Source: Streptomyces aureoverticillatus
Lineage (GTDB): Bacteria; Actinomycetota; Actinomycetes; Streptomycetales; Streptomycetaceae
DNA: 64,000 nt
Direction: 5' to 3'
NCBI RefSeq assembly: GCF_014649395.1
Contig: NZ_BMSY01000001.1
Location: forward strand, 930,001 to 994,000
A program made the translations under genes and the position numbers. The notes beneath the pieces were generated by a model, which saw only the letters and a list, made by a program, of their open reading frames with translations, did no database searches and had not been told where the DNA came from. Shown here in pieces: positions 43,809 through 51,142 of this stretch (positions are counted from its first letter, which is position 1; every line of letters begins with the position of its first letter).

Positions 43809-43857
43809 GCGATGCGCTTCGGCCCCTCGCCCGAAAGCGAGGAACCTCACACATCAG

Positions 43858-43930
43858 AGCCCCAATGCGGAATCGAACCGCAGACCTTCTCCTTACCATG
43901 GAGACGCTCTACCGACTGAGCTATTGGGGC
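43858..43930 (-). tRNA. tRNA-Thr (GGT)
   Basis: 73 nt. Acceptor GCCCCAA with TTGGGGC, D arm GCTCAGTCGGTAGAGC, anticodon arm TCTCC-ATGGTAA-GGAGA with anticodon GGT, T arm GCGGTTCGATTCCGC, discriminator T. 49 bp upstream of tRNA-Met. Confidence 0.95.
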
Positions 43931-44231
43931 GAGCGATGAAGACATTACACGCTCGGCCGCCGATCGCCCAAATCCGTTTCGCCAGGGCCGTCCGGGGGCA
44001 TGGCAGGCGGCCCGAGCAGGCCGTCCCACCCGCCCCACCAGGTCTCACCAGGCCCTCGCACCACATCAGTACGACTATTGCGTTCCTCCGCGAAGCGGGC
44101 CCGCCGCCGTCCTAGGCTCGACTCACGCTGCGTGATCACGCGTGCCTCGACGCCGCGTTGTCGCGTGCCTCCAGGCCGTGTCCCCGCACGCGTCGAGCCG
44201 CCCGCAGCCGCCCCCGAGCCCCAGGAGCGCG
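43931..44231. other. Intergenic region with no recognised feature
   Basis: About 300 bp between tRNA-Thr (minus) and the plus-strand deaminase-like gene. It must contain promoters in both directions, but I see no clear hexamers, repeats or small genes. Confidence 0.5.
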
Positions 44232-45551
44232 ATGCCCGACAGCCAGCCGCAGCAGCCCTCTTCGTCGGACTCCCCCGGCTCCCCCGGCTCCCCGGCCTCC
44301 CCTGGCTCCCCGGCCCCCTCCGGCTCTCCAGGCCCCTCCAGCTCCCCGGGCACAACGGGCACACCGGACGCCTCCGGAGCGCTGCTGCTCTGCGGGGCAC
44401 GCCTGACGGACGGCAGGACCGTGGACGTACGGCTCGGGGACGGCCGCATCGAGGCCGTCGGCACGGCGGGCAGCCTCACCGCGCACGCCGGCCGCGTGGA
44501 CCTCGGCGGCTACCTCCTGCTGCCCGCGACCGCGGACCCGCACGGGCACGGCGACACGGCGCTGACCGCGCTCACCCAGGGCCCGGTCTCGTACGGCGTC
44601 CAGGACGTCCAGCGGCGTGCCACCGAGGCCGCCCTGCTGCACCTCGGGCACGGCGCGACGGCGCTGCGCTCGCATGTGCGGACCGGTGACGTGCAGGGCC
44701 TGGACTCGCTGCAGGCGGTGCTGCAGGCGCGGCGGTCGCTGCGCGGGCTCGTCGACCTGTCCGTGGTGGCGGTGCCGCGGCTGCTGACCGGTGTGGCGGG
44801 CGCCGACGGGATCGCGATGCTGCGGGACGCGGTGAAAATGGGCGCCTCCGTAGTGGGCGGTTGTCCGGATCTGGACCCCGATCCGACGGGGTACGCGGAG
44901 GCGGTCCTCGACCTGGCCGCCGAGCACGGCTGCGCGGTCGACCTGCACACGGACGGCGGGGACCCGGCGCGCCTCGCGCGGCTCGCGGCGATGGCGGGCG
45001 GGCTGCGGCAGGGGGTGGCGATCGGTCCGTGCGGCGGGCTCGGGACGCTGCCGGCCGACGTGGTGGGACGGACCGCGGAGCGCCTCGCGGCGGCCGGCGT
45101 GACGGTGGTGTGCCTGCCGCAGGGCGGCTGCGGGGGCACCGACCACCGCGGGACCGCGCCGGTGCGGCTGCTGCGGAGCGTGGGGGTGCGGGTCGCGGCG
45201 GGCAGCGGGGCGCTGCGGGACGTGGCGAATCCGGTGGGCCGCGGGGATCCGCTGGAGGCGGCGTACCTGCTGGCGTCCCGGCACGGGCTGCGCCCCGAAG
45301 AGGCCTACGGGACGGTGAGTTCGGCGGCGCGGGCGGCCCTGGGGCTGCCCGAGGTCAGGGTGGAGGCGGGCTTCCCGGCCGAGCTCCTCGCGGTACGCGG
45401 CGACAGCCTGGCCGGCGCGCTGTCCCTGGCGTACAGCCGTGTCGTCGTACACCGGGGGCGCGTGGTGGCGCGGACCAGCGCGGTGCGGGAGTACTGCGAC
45501 TCGGCGGCCGCGGTGGCGCTCGACCTGCCTCGGCAGGGGCGGGGGGCGTGA
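44232..45551 (+). CDS. Cytosine-deaminase-like amidohydrolase, probably inactive
   Basis: 439 residues, AGGAG upstream of MPDSQPQQPS. The first 48 residues are a low-complexity Ser/Pro/Gly repeat (SPGSPGSPASPGSP...). The rest follows the CodA/amidohydrolase plan: a beta-sandwich strand set (GALLLCGARLTDGRTVDVRL), then PATADPHGHGDT with the HxH metal pair. The later active-site elements are altered: HCDE of CodA reads HTDG, the HTTAMHS-type site is replaced by CGGLGT, and the metal Asp of the D313 region (GHDD in CodA) reads GSGA. Function unknown; loss of deaminase activity is an inference. Confidence 0.75.
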   Translation: MPDSQPQQPSSSDSPGSPGSPASPGSPAPSGSPGPSSSPGTTGTPDASGALLLCGARLTDGRTVDVRLGDGRIEAVGTAGSLTAHAGRVDLGGYLLLPATADPHGHGDTALTALTQGPVSYGVQDVQRRATEAALLHLGHGATALRSHVRTGDVQGLDSLQAVLQARRSLRGLVDLSVVAVPRLLTGVAGADGIAMLRDAVKMGASVVGGCPDLDPDPTGYAEAVLDLAAEHGCAVDLHTDGGDPARLARLAAMAGGLRQGVAIGPCGGLGTLPADVVGRTAERLAAAGVTVVCLPQGGCGGTDHRGTAPVRLLRSVGVRVAAGSGALRDVANPVGRGDPLEAAYLLASRHGLRPEEAYGTVSSAARAALGLPEVRVEAGFPAELLAVRGDSLAGALSLAYSRVVVHRGRVVARTSAVREYCDSAAAVALDLPRQGRGA

Positions 45552-45630
45552 CCTGTGCTGCTGCCTCCGGGCCGGCACACCCACCCCCGCCCCAAGGCCG
45601 AGCAGCCACATCTGCCGTACCGTCGAAGAC

Positions 45631-46287
45631 ATGCGCATTGTCATCGCTGGAGGTCATGGTCAGATCGCGCTGCGGCTGGAGCGACTGCTCGCCGCGCGTG
45701 GTGACGAAGTCGCCGGGATCATCCGCAATTCCGCGCACGAGGCCGATCTGCGGGACGCCGGTGCCGAACCCGTGCTGTGCGACCTGGAGTCGGCGTCCGT
45801 GGAGGAGGTCGCCCGGCACCTGGAGGGCGCGGACGCGGCGGTGTTCGCGGCGGGCGCGGGTCCCGGCAGCGGGGTCGACCGCAAGAACACCGTGGACCGG
45901 GGCGCCGCGGTGCTGTTCGCGGACGCCGCGGAGCGGGCCGGGGTCCGCCGGTACATCGTGGTGTCGTCGATGGGCGCGGATCCGCAGCACCCCGGCGACG
46001 AGGTCTTCGACGCCTACCTGCGGGCCAAGGGCGAGGCCGACGCGTACGTACGCGGCCGCACCGCGCTCGACTGGACGATCCTGCGCCCCGGCATGCTGAC
46101 GGACGACGCCGGCACGGGCCTCGTACGCCTGGAGGCGTCGACGGGCCGCGGCCCGATCCCGCGCGACGACGTGGCCGCGGCGCTGGCCGAACTCCTGGAG
46201 ACCCCGGCGACGGCGGGGCTCACCCTGGAGCTGATCAGCGGGTCCACGCCGGTGTCGGTGGCGGTGAAGTCGGTCGCGGGGAACTGA
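45631..46287 (+). CDS. NAD(P)-binding, atypical SDR family protein
   Basis: 218 residues starting MRIVIAGGHGQIALRLERLL, a Rossmann fold with the GGHGQIA dinucleotide loop. It then shows the pattern of atypical short-chain dehydrogenases (NAD(P)-binding, YwnB/SDR_a5 type), with RYIVVSSMGAD and a central YLRAKGEAD segment (YxxxK). Catalytic role and substrate unknown. Convergent with the zinc-ribbon gene. Confidence 0.8.
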   Translation: MRIVIAGGHGQIALRLERLLAARGDEVAGIIRNSAHEADLRDAGAEPVLCDLESASVEEVARHLEGADAAVFAAGAGPGSGVDRKNTVDRGAAVLFADAAERAGVRRYIVVSSMGADPQHPGDEVFDAYLRAKGEADAYVRGRTALDWTILRPGMLTDDAGTGLVRLEASTGRGPIPRDDVAAALAELLETPATAGLTLELISGSTPVSVAVKSVAGN

Positions 46288-46313
46288 GGGGAACCAACGC
46301 GTCCGCGCTGCGC

Positions 46314-46342
46314 TGCCGCCGTCGTTCCGGCCGACGGCGGCA
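46314..46342. terminator. Bidirectional terminator
   Basis: An 11-bp perfect stem (tgccgccgtcg with cgacggcggca) between two convergent genes. Confidence 0.75.
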
Positions 46343-46368
46343 CCCGTAGGCCGGAGCGGCCGAGGCGC

Positions 46369-46593
46369 TCAGAACAGCGGGAGCTGTCCCGGGAACTCCG
46401 GCACCACGTAGCCGTCGAGCGCGGGCTGCGCGGCGCCGAGCTGGGCGTGCCGGCGGGAGCCGGGGCAGGAGACGAGGTCACCGCCACCGCGCGGCCCCGG
46501 CGGGTCGTGGCGGGCGAACCGCCCGCCCACGACCGCGATTTCACGACGGCACACCGGGCAGTGTCTGCGACGGGACGAGCTGGACGACGACAT
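46369..46593 (-). CDS. Small zinc-ribbon-like protein
   Basis: 74 residues from MSSSSSSRRRHCPVCRREIA. A CPVC pair, a later Cys (LVSCPGS) and nearby His residues (RFARHDP, RRHAQLG) suggest a small metal-binding protein. No function recognised. A longer upstream reading is dismissed because it crosses the tRNA remnant. Confidence 0.6.
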   Translation of the reverse strand: MSSSSSSRRRHCPVCRREIAVVGGRFARHDPPGPRGGGDLVSCPGSRRHAQLGAAQPALDGYVVPEFPGQLPLF

Positions 46594-46651
46594 GCGTCCC
46601 AGTGTGCCCACGCGCACCCGCGCGAGCGAGGTCACGGGGCCGGGCCGGTCC

Positions 46652-46735
46652 CGTGACAGTGGCGGGGCGGTGCCGACGTGACAGTGGCGGACCGGTGCCA
46701 GGCCAGTGCCGGGCCGGTGCCGGGAAGGTCCCAGG
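46652..46735. repeat. Short tandem repeat array
   Basis: cgtgacagtggcgg occurs twice 25 bp apart (46652, 46677), each followed by a cggtgcc; further cggtgcc/cagtgcc variants follow up to about 46735. A degenerate tandem repeat in the gap upstream of yajQ, without a clear function. Confidence 0.6.
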
Positions 46736-46760
46736 CCGTGCTGGGCGTGGCGAAACGAAA

Positions 46761-46802
46761 AGACCCCCTCCGCTTGCGTTTCCGCAAGACGGAGAGGGTC
46801 TC
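46761..46802 (-). terminator. Strong intrinsic terminator behind the tRNA remnant
   Basis: On the minus strand a long stem (gaccctctccg + cttgcg with cgcaag + cggagggggtc, one mismatch) is followed by TTTTCGTTTCG. It begins 8 nt after the tRNA remnant ends and looks like the original tRNA terminator. Confidence 0.85.
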
Positions 46803-46809
46803 CTTCATG

Positions 46810-46854
46810 TGGCGGCGCCAGGATTCGAACCTGGGAAGGCTGAGCCACACCGCC
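46810..46854 (-). pseudogene. Internally deleted class II tRNA (probably tRNA-Tyr)
   Basis: On the minus strand the acceptor stem GGCGGTG pairs over seven positions with CGCCGCC (discriminator A), and the T arm CCAGG-TTCGAAT-CCTGG is intact. GGCTCAGCC, just before it, looks like a class II variable arm. The D arm, anticodon stem and anticodon loop are missing, so about 40 nt have been lost. My memory of the Streptomyces tRNA-Tyr gene (GGCGGTGTGCCCGAG..., a known integration site of SLP1) fits these ends, but the identity cannot be confirmed without the anticodon. Confidence 0.75.
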
Positions 46855-47063
46855 GGGGTTGCTGCCCGGAACCGCTGTTCGCGGTGGTCCGTGGCAACGA
46901 CGTAAACGATACCTGATGCCCGGGGGTGCTTCGCCACCCGATTGATCGGCACCCGGGACCCGGGACCGGCGGGCGGGCAGTGGCTAGGCTTTGCGGATGC
47001 GGTCGGCGACGAAGGCCGTGTATCCGCTGAGTACGCAGACACCGATACAAGGAGCCACAGGAC

Positions 47064-47552
47064 ATGGCCGACTCCAGTTTCGACATCGTCTCGAAGGTCG
47101 AGCGGCAGGAGGTCGACAACGCCCTCAACCAGACGGCCAAGGAGATCTCGCAGCGCTACGACTTCAAGAACGTCGGTGCCTCGATCTCCTGGTCCGGCGA
47201 GAAGATCTTGATGGAGGCCAACTCGGAGGACCGGGTCAACGCGATCCTCGACGTCTTCCAGTCCAAGCTGATCAAGCGCGGCATCTCCCTGAAGGCGCTG
47301 GACGCCGGTGAGCCGCAGCTCTCCGGCAAGGAGTACAAGATCTTCGCCTCGATCCAGGAAGGCATCTCCCAGGAGAACGCCAAGAAGGTGGCGAAGATCA
47401 TCCGCGACGAAGGCCCGAAGGGTGTCAAGGCGCAGGTGCAGGGCGAGGAGCTGCGCGTCACCTCGAAGAGCCGCGACGACCTCCAGGCCGTCCAGGCGCT
47501 TCTGAAGGGGCAGGACTTCGACTTCGCGCTGCAGTTCGTGAACTACCGGTAA
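47064..47552 (+). CDS. YajQ/DUF520 family nucleotide-binding protein
   Basis: 162 residues, starting [20 protein letters not shown], two-repeat ferredoxin-like fold of the YajQ/UPF0234 family. Members bind RNA or nucleotides, and one homolog in Xanthomonas is a c-di-GMP effector; the role here is unknown. AAGGAG lies upstream. The family C-terminus LQFVNYR is intact, but the last codons lie inside the attachment core, so the stop codon (TAA) and the downstream sequence now come from the inserted element. Confidence 0.93.
   Translation: MADSSFDIVSKVERQEVDNALNQTAKEISQRYDFKNVGASISWSGEKILMEANSEDRVNAILDVFQSKLIKRGISLKALDAGEPQLSGKEYKIFASIQEGISQENAKKVAKIIRDEGPKGVKAQVQGEELRVTSKSRDDLQAVQALLKGQDFDFALQFVNYR
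47533..47551. repeat. Left attachment core (att)
   Basis: agttcgtgaactaccggta, 19 bp, identical to the copy at 55524-55542. It encodes the last residues of the YajQ-family protein (FVNYR) and the first two bases of its stop codon. Confidence 0.95.
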
Positions 47553-47580
47553 TCAACCGGTCTGACCTGCACGAACGCCG

Positions 47581-48903
47581 CTAGGCGGACTTCACAGGGC
47601 ACAACGGGGGCACATCGCCGAGGACAGCCTCGACGGCGGCCCGCGTTGTGTCCTCGTCGTCTGGCCACAGGTGCGTGTACGTGTCGAGCGTGATCGACGG
47701 CTTGGAGTGGCCGAGGCGCTTCTGGACCGTCTTGACGTTCTCGCGGTGCTTGATCAGCAGCGAGGCGTAGAAGTGGCGGAGGTCGTGCAGGCTCGCGCCC
47801 TTCGGGACGTCCACTCGGGCGGGTTCGCCGCCCTCGGGCTTGCCGCCGCGGACCCATGCCGCGTGCGCGGTGTCGTACGCCTCGGCCAGAGCCTTGTTCG
47901 CGTCGCGGTGCGCCCTCCCCCAGACCTGCGACCAGGCTCCGCGACGGACGACCTCGCGGTACTGGTTCACGAACATCAGCCGCGCCGTGCGCTCGCGCGG
48001 CTTGCGGGGGTCGGTCCGGTCCTCGATCTTCACCTCGGGTGCGGGGAACCGCTCAAGGTGCGCGGCGAGCGCGTCCACCGCCGCTTTGGTGAGCGGCACC
48101 GTGCGGTAGCTCTCGTGGGTCTTGGGCTCGCCGAGGTAGGGCACGCCGTCGTCCGGGTCGATGAGCTGCTGACGCACCTTCACTTCGCGGCGCAGGAAGT
48201 CGACGCAGTCGACCTCTAGGCCGAACAGCTCACCTTGGCGGAGCCCGGAGGACGCGGCAAGCAAGTACAGGGCGCGGAACCTCGGCGCCGCCGCGTCTAT
48301 GAGCGCCCGCACCGCTCGCTCGTGCAGCGGCAGCACCTCGGGCTTCCGCTGGCGCGGTAACCGGATGCCGTCGCAGGGGTTGCTCGCGATGATCCGGTCC
48401 CGGACCGCCGTCCTCAGCGGCGTGATCAGGTAGGCGTACGTGACTTCCAGGGTCGACGGCGCGAGTACCTGCGCGCGGTCCTTGATCCACGCCTGTACGT
48501 CCGACGCGCGGATGCTCGCCACGGGGCGGTCCCCGAAGGTCGGGTAGACGTGGTTGCGCAGGCCGCGCTCGACGCGTGACGCCGTGGTGGAGCGGTGTAC
48601 GGCCGATGTGCGCCACCGCTCGGCGACGGCCCGGAAGCTCTCCTTGCCCGCTGCGGGGTCGACGTACAACCCGCGGTCGAGGTCTGCCTTCACGGTGGCC
48701 GCGCGGGTCTCGGCGTCGGCCTTCTTGTCGAAGTTCTCCTTGCGCTGCTTCCCGCTCGCGTCACGCCAGCGAACCTGCCACCGCTTCCCCTGGCCGTGCT
48801 CGCCGCTCGGAATGAGCTTGCGCGTCTTACTGGTGTGCTCGGCGCAGGGCTTGTCGTCCTTGCCCGCGCGGGACTTGTGCCATCTGTCGTAGACCTCAGC
48901 CAT
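47581..48903 (-). CDS. int: Tyrosine integrase
   Basis: 440 residues. N-terminal SAM-like core-binding domain (about residues 88-170) and a C-terminal catalytic domain. The six catalytic positions can be seen: Arg222 (SGLRQGEL), Lys261 (EPKTHESYRTV), His373 and Arg376 (LHDLRHFYAS), His399 (RLGHSKPSIT) and nucleophile Tyr409 (DTYTHLW). All are intact, so it should be active. It overlaps the upstream repressor-like gene by 8 bp and ends 30 bp from the attachment core. Confidence 0.95.
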   Translation of the reverse strand: MAEVYDRWHKSRAGKDDKPCAEHTSKTRKLIPSGEHGQGKRWQVRWRDASGKQRKENFDKKADAETRAATVKADLDRGLYVDPAAGKESFRAVAERWRTSAVHRSTTASRVERGLRNHVYPTFGDRPVASIRASDVQAWIKDRAQVLAPSTLEVTYAYLITPLRTAVRDRIIASNPCDGIRLPRQRKPEVLPLHERAVRALIDAAAPRFRALYLLAASSGLRQGELFGLEVDCVDFLRREVKVRQQLIDPDDGVPYLGEPKTHESYRTVPLTKAAVDALAAHLERFPAPEVKIEDRTDPRKPRERTARLMFVNQYREVVRRGAWSQVWGRAHRDANKALAEAYDTAHAAWVRGGKPEGGEPARVDVPKGASLHDLRHFYASLLIKHRENVKTVQKRLGHSKPSITLDTYTHLWPDDEDTTRAAVEAVLGDVPPLCPVKSA

Positions 48904-49768
48904 CCGTTTCCCTCCCGTTTCTGGTCACCTTCAAGGGCCCCATGTCGGCGGGGTCGGGTCGGTCGGGCTGCCCGCGCCGCTCTTCGTGCGCCTTCACGAC
49001 GGGTTCCAACTCGGCCAAGAGCGCCCGGGTGATGTGGCCGCGCGCGGACTGGAGGGCCCGCTTCTCTTCTGGCAGTTCGCCGCGCTCGCGCAGGCGGGCC
49101 TCGCGCTCTGCGGCGAGGCCGTGTCCCCAGGTCTCGCGTGCGGCGTACGCGACGTAGTGCGGGGTGGTGCCGAGGCGCTTGGCTGCTTTGGTCTCGGCCT
49201 CATCCGGCTTGCCCTGGACGACGTGGCTGCCGGTGGCGCCTGTCGGCCAGGGGTCGCGCTCGGCCCGAGCCGCCGACCACTGGGCCACGCTCCGTACGAC
49301 CTCGTCCCCGTCCAGGTCACTCCATCCCTTGAGGTGCCAGCCGCCCGGCGCACGCAGCGCGCGCGGGTGCGGGATGTAGTCGCCGCCGAGCACGCGGCGC
49401 AGCTCCCGCCCGTAGACGCGGACCTTGGGCGTGAGCCAGACGGTCTCCTCTTCCCGGATCACGTCGGCCAGCCGGACCCGGTAGACGAGGGGAAGCATCA
49501 TCAACTCGGCAGCGGAGAGTGCCCGCTTGCCCTGCTCGATCTGCCGCACCGTGGGCCGGTGCCACGACAGGCCGTAGTGCCGCGCGTCCTGCGCGACGTC
49601 TTCCGCCGTGCGCTTCTGCTCCTCTCGCACCTCCTGCAACCGCTGCCCAAGCACCTCCCCGAACGGGCGTGCTTCCTCCAACTCCCGCGCCCAACGCTTC
49701 TGCGCGTCGTCGCCATCGGCCTCGGAGCCCTTGGTGAGGTCTCGCTCGTTGCCATCGCTTGCCGTCAT
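48896..49768 (-). CDS. HTH repressor-like protein next to the integrase
   Basis: 290 residues from MTASDGNERDLTKGSEADGD. An XRE-like helix-turn-helix lies at about residues 40-110 (EVLGQRLQEVREEQKRTAED... PTVRQIEQGKRALSAAELMM); the rest is of unknown fold, rich in Arg and Glu. It is transcribed with int and divergently from xis, across a compact switch whose palindrome overlaps the xis promoter, so I infer a repressor of the replication module. The predicted start site is 1-2 nt from the ATG (leaderless mRNA). Confidence 0.7.
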   Translation of the reverse strand: MTASDGNERDLTKGSEADGDDAQKRWARELEEARPFGEVLGQRLQEVREEQKRTAEDVAQDARHYGLSWHRPTVRQIEQGKRALSAAELMMLPLVYRVRLADVIREEETVWLTPKVRVYGRELRRVLGGDYIPHPRALRAPGGWHLKGWSDLDGDEVVRSVAQWSAARAERDPWPTGATGSHVVQGKPDEAETKAAKRLGTTPHYVAYAARETWGHGLAAEREARLRERGELPEEKRALQSARGHITRALLAELEPVVKAHEERRGQPDRPDPADMGPLKVTRNGRETDG

Positions 49769-49776
49769 GGAGCGCA

Positions 49777-49835
49777 ACGATACCTTTCGCTGGACAGCAG
49801 TGCCAGGGATCACTAAATTTCGAGGGAACGAAATT
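49777..49835. promoter_or_regulatory. Divergent promoter/operator switch of the element
   Basis: Plus strand: TGGACA (49791-49796), 17 bp, TAAATT (49814-49819) for xis. Minus strand: TGGCAC (49800-49805), 17 bp, TATCGT (49777-49782) for the repressor-int operon. A palindrome AATTTCG-N6-CGAAATT (49816-49835) overlaps the xis -10 and the predicted start, as an operator would. Confidence 0.7.
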
Positions 49836-49862
49836 CGTCCGCTTGAAATCGAAGGAGTGCCC

Positions 49863-50084
49863 TTGTCCAGCGCCCGCCTCCCCCAGCACCCCCAACCGGC
49901 TCGCCGGAAGCTCGCCACCGCCCGCGAACTCGCCGAGTACTGCGGCGTGCCGCTCGCCACCGTCTACCAGTGGAGCCACCGAGGGGGCGGCCCCCGCATG
50001 ATCAAGGTCGGCCGCCACCTGCGCGCCAGATGGGAAGACGTCGAGCGGTGGCTCGACGAGCAGACCATCGACGGCGCCGCATGA
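49863..50084 (+). CDS. xis: AlpA/Xis-like excisionase
   Basis: 73 residues from a TTG start (aaggag lies 5 nt upstream); no ATG fits. A MerR/AlpA-type HTH is clear: LATARELAEYCGVPLATVYQ, then WSHRGGGPRMIKVGRHLRAR. Length and context suggest a directionality factor for the integrase. Its stop overlaps the start of the primase-polymerase gene (ATGA), so the two are coupled. Confidence 0.85.
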   Translation: MSSARLPQHPQPARRKLATARELAEYCGVPLATVYQWSHRGGGPRMIKVGRHLRARWEDVERWLDEQTIDGAA

Positions 50085-51142
50085 GGGGCGGTGAACACGT
50101 GTCTCCGACCCCCAACCCGCTGGACGTCGCCCTGTGGCTGGCCTCGCAGGGCTACGCCGTGCACCCGCTCGCCCCAGGCGGGAAGAAGCCCGTACGCGGC
50201 TGCGACCGCTGCTCACGCGGCGACTCCGACCGCCCCAACCCCGCCTACGTGGAGCACGACAAGCACGCCTGCCCCTGCCACACCGAGGGCCGCCCCTGCC
50301 ACGGGGTACTCGCCGCGACCACCGACGCCGACCGCATCGCCGGGTGGTGGGTGCAGACGCCCGCTGCCGGGGTTGGCGTGGCCGCCGGGCCGTCGGGCCT
50401 GGTGATCCTCGACGTCGACTGTCACGGCAACGACGTGCCCACCGACCCCGAGCAGTTACTGCCCGGCGTCGAGCTGCCCGCCGACATCGCTCCGGGCAGC
50501 GTCTGCGACGGCCGCGACGTCCTCGCCCTGCTCGTCGAGGCGCGCCGCGCCACGCTGCCCGGATGCGCCCCGGAAACGCTGACTGTGCGCACGCCCTCGG
50601 GCGGACTGCACTACTGGTTCCGCGCGCCCGCCGGGACGCGGTGGCGCCCGCAGGCGGGGGCGCTCGGCTGGCAGCTCGACGTGCGCGCCGGATCGTCGTA
50701 CGCCGTCGCCCCCGGCACTGTCACTCGCGATGGCGCCTACACCGTGCTCGGCGACTGCCGCACGGTCGCCGAGCTGCCCCTGTGGCTCGCCCGCGACCTC
50801 GACCGCACCGGGCACCGCGTACGCCCCCAGCGGCCCCGCGTCGCCCTGCCTTGGCGCCCGCGTCGCACGGGCTGCGGGTACGTGGCCGCCGCCGTCGAGG
50901 AAGAGCTGCGTGCCGTCGCCGAGGCGCAGCCCGGCACCCGCAACAGCACCCTGAACCGCGCCGCGTTCGCCCTCGGCACCCTGTGCGGGGCGGGCCGCCT
51001 CGACCCCGACCGGGTCGCCGACGCCCTCGCCGACGCCGCCCGGCACGCCGGACTGCCCGAGCGTGAGTCCGCCGCCGCGATCCGCTCGGGACTGACCGCA
51101 GGCGAACGTCACCCGCGCACGCCTACCGGAGCCGCCGCGTGA
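50081..51142 (+). CDS. Bifunctional DNA primase/polymerase (Prim-Pol)
   Basis: 353 residues from ATG, or 347 from a GTG six codons later that has a better ribosome site. An archaeo-eukaryotic-type Prim-Pol domain is indicated by GGKKPVRGC near residue 34, the catalytic DVD in VILDVDCHG (Asp111 and Asp113) and SGGLHYWF with His177. Cys residues at 41, 44, 64, 66 and 73 might bind zinc. In AICEs such proteins define the RepPP replication class. It overlaps the ATPase gene by four bases (GTGA). Confidence 0.88.
   Translation: MRGGEHVSPTPNPLDVALWLASQGYAVHPLAPGGKKPVRGCDRCSRGDSDRPNPAYVEHDKHACPCHTEGRPCHGVLAATTDADRIAGWWVQTPAAGVGVAAGPSGLVILDVDCHGNDVPTDPEQLLPGVELPADIAPGSVCDGRDVLALLVEARRATLPGCAPETLTVRTPSGGLHYWFRAPAGTRWRPQAGALGWQLDVRAGSSYAVAPGTVTRDGAYTVLGDCRTVAELPLWLARDLDRTGHRVRPQRPRVALPWRPRRTGCGYVAAAVEEELRAVAEAQPGTRNSTLNRAAFALGTLCGAGRLDPDRVADALADAARHAGLPERESAAAIRSGLTAGERHPRTPTGAAA

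Noticed and set aside
44260..44360. Short repeats like ctccccggc seen as a possible CRISPR
   Set aside because: They are in frame within the deaminase-like gene, encode a Ser/Pro/Gly repeat and have no spacers. No CRISPR array or cas gene was seen in the window.
46810..46854. The tRNA remnant as an attachment site of the 8-kb element
   Set aside because: No second copy of this sequence lies at the other end of the element; the 19-bp repeats in yajQ define the ends.
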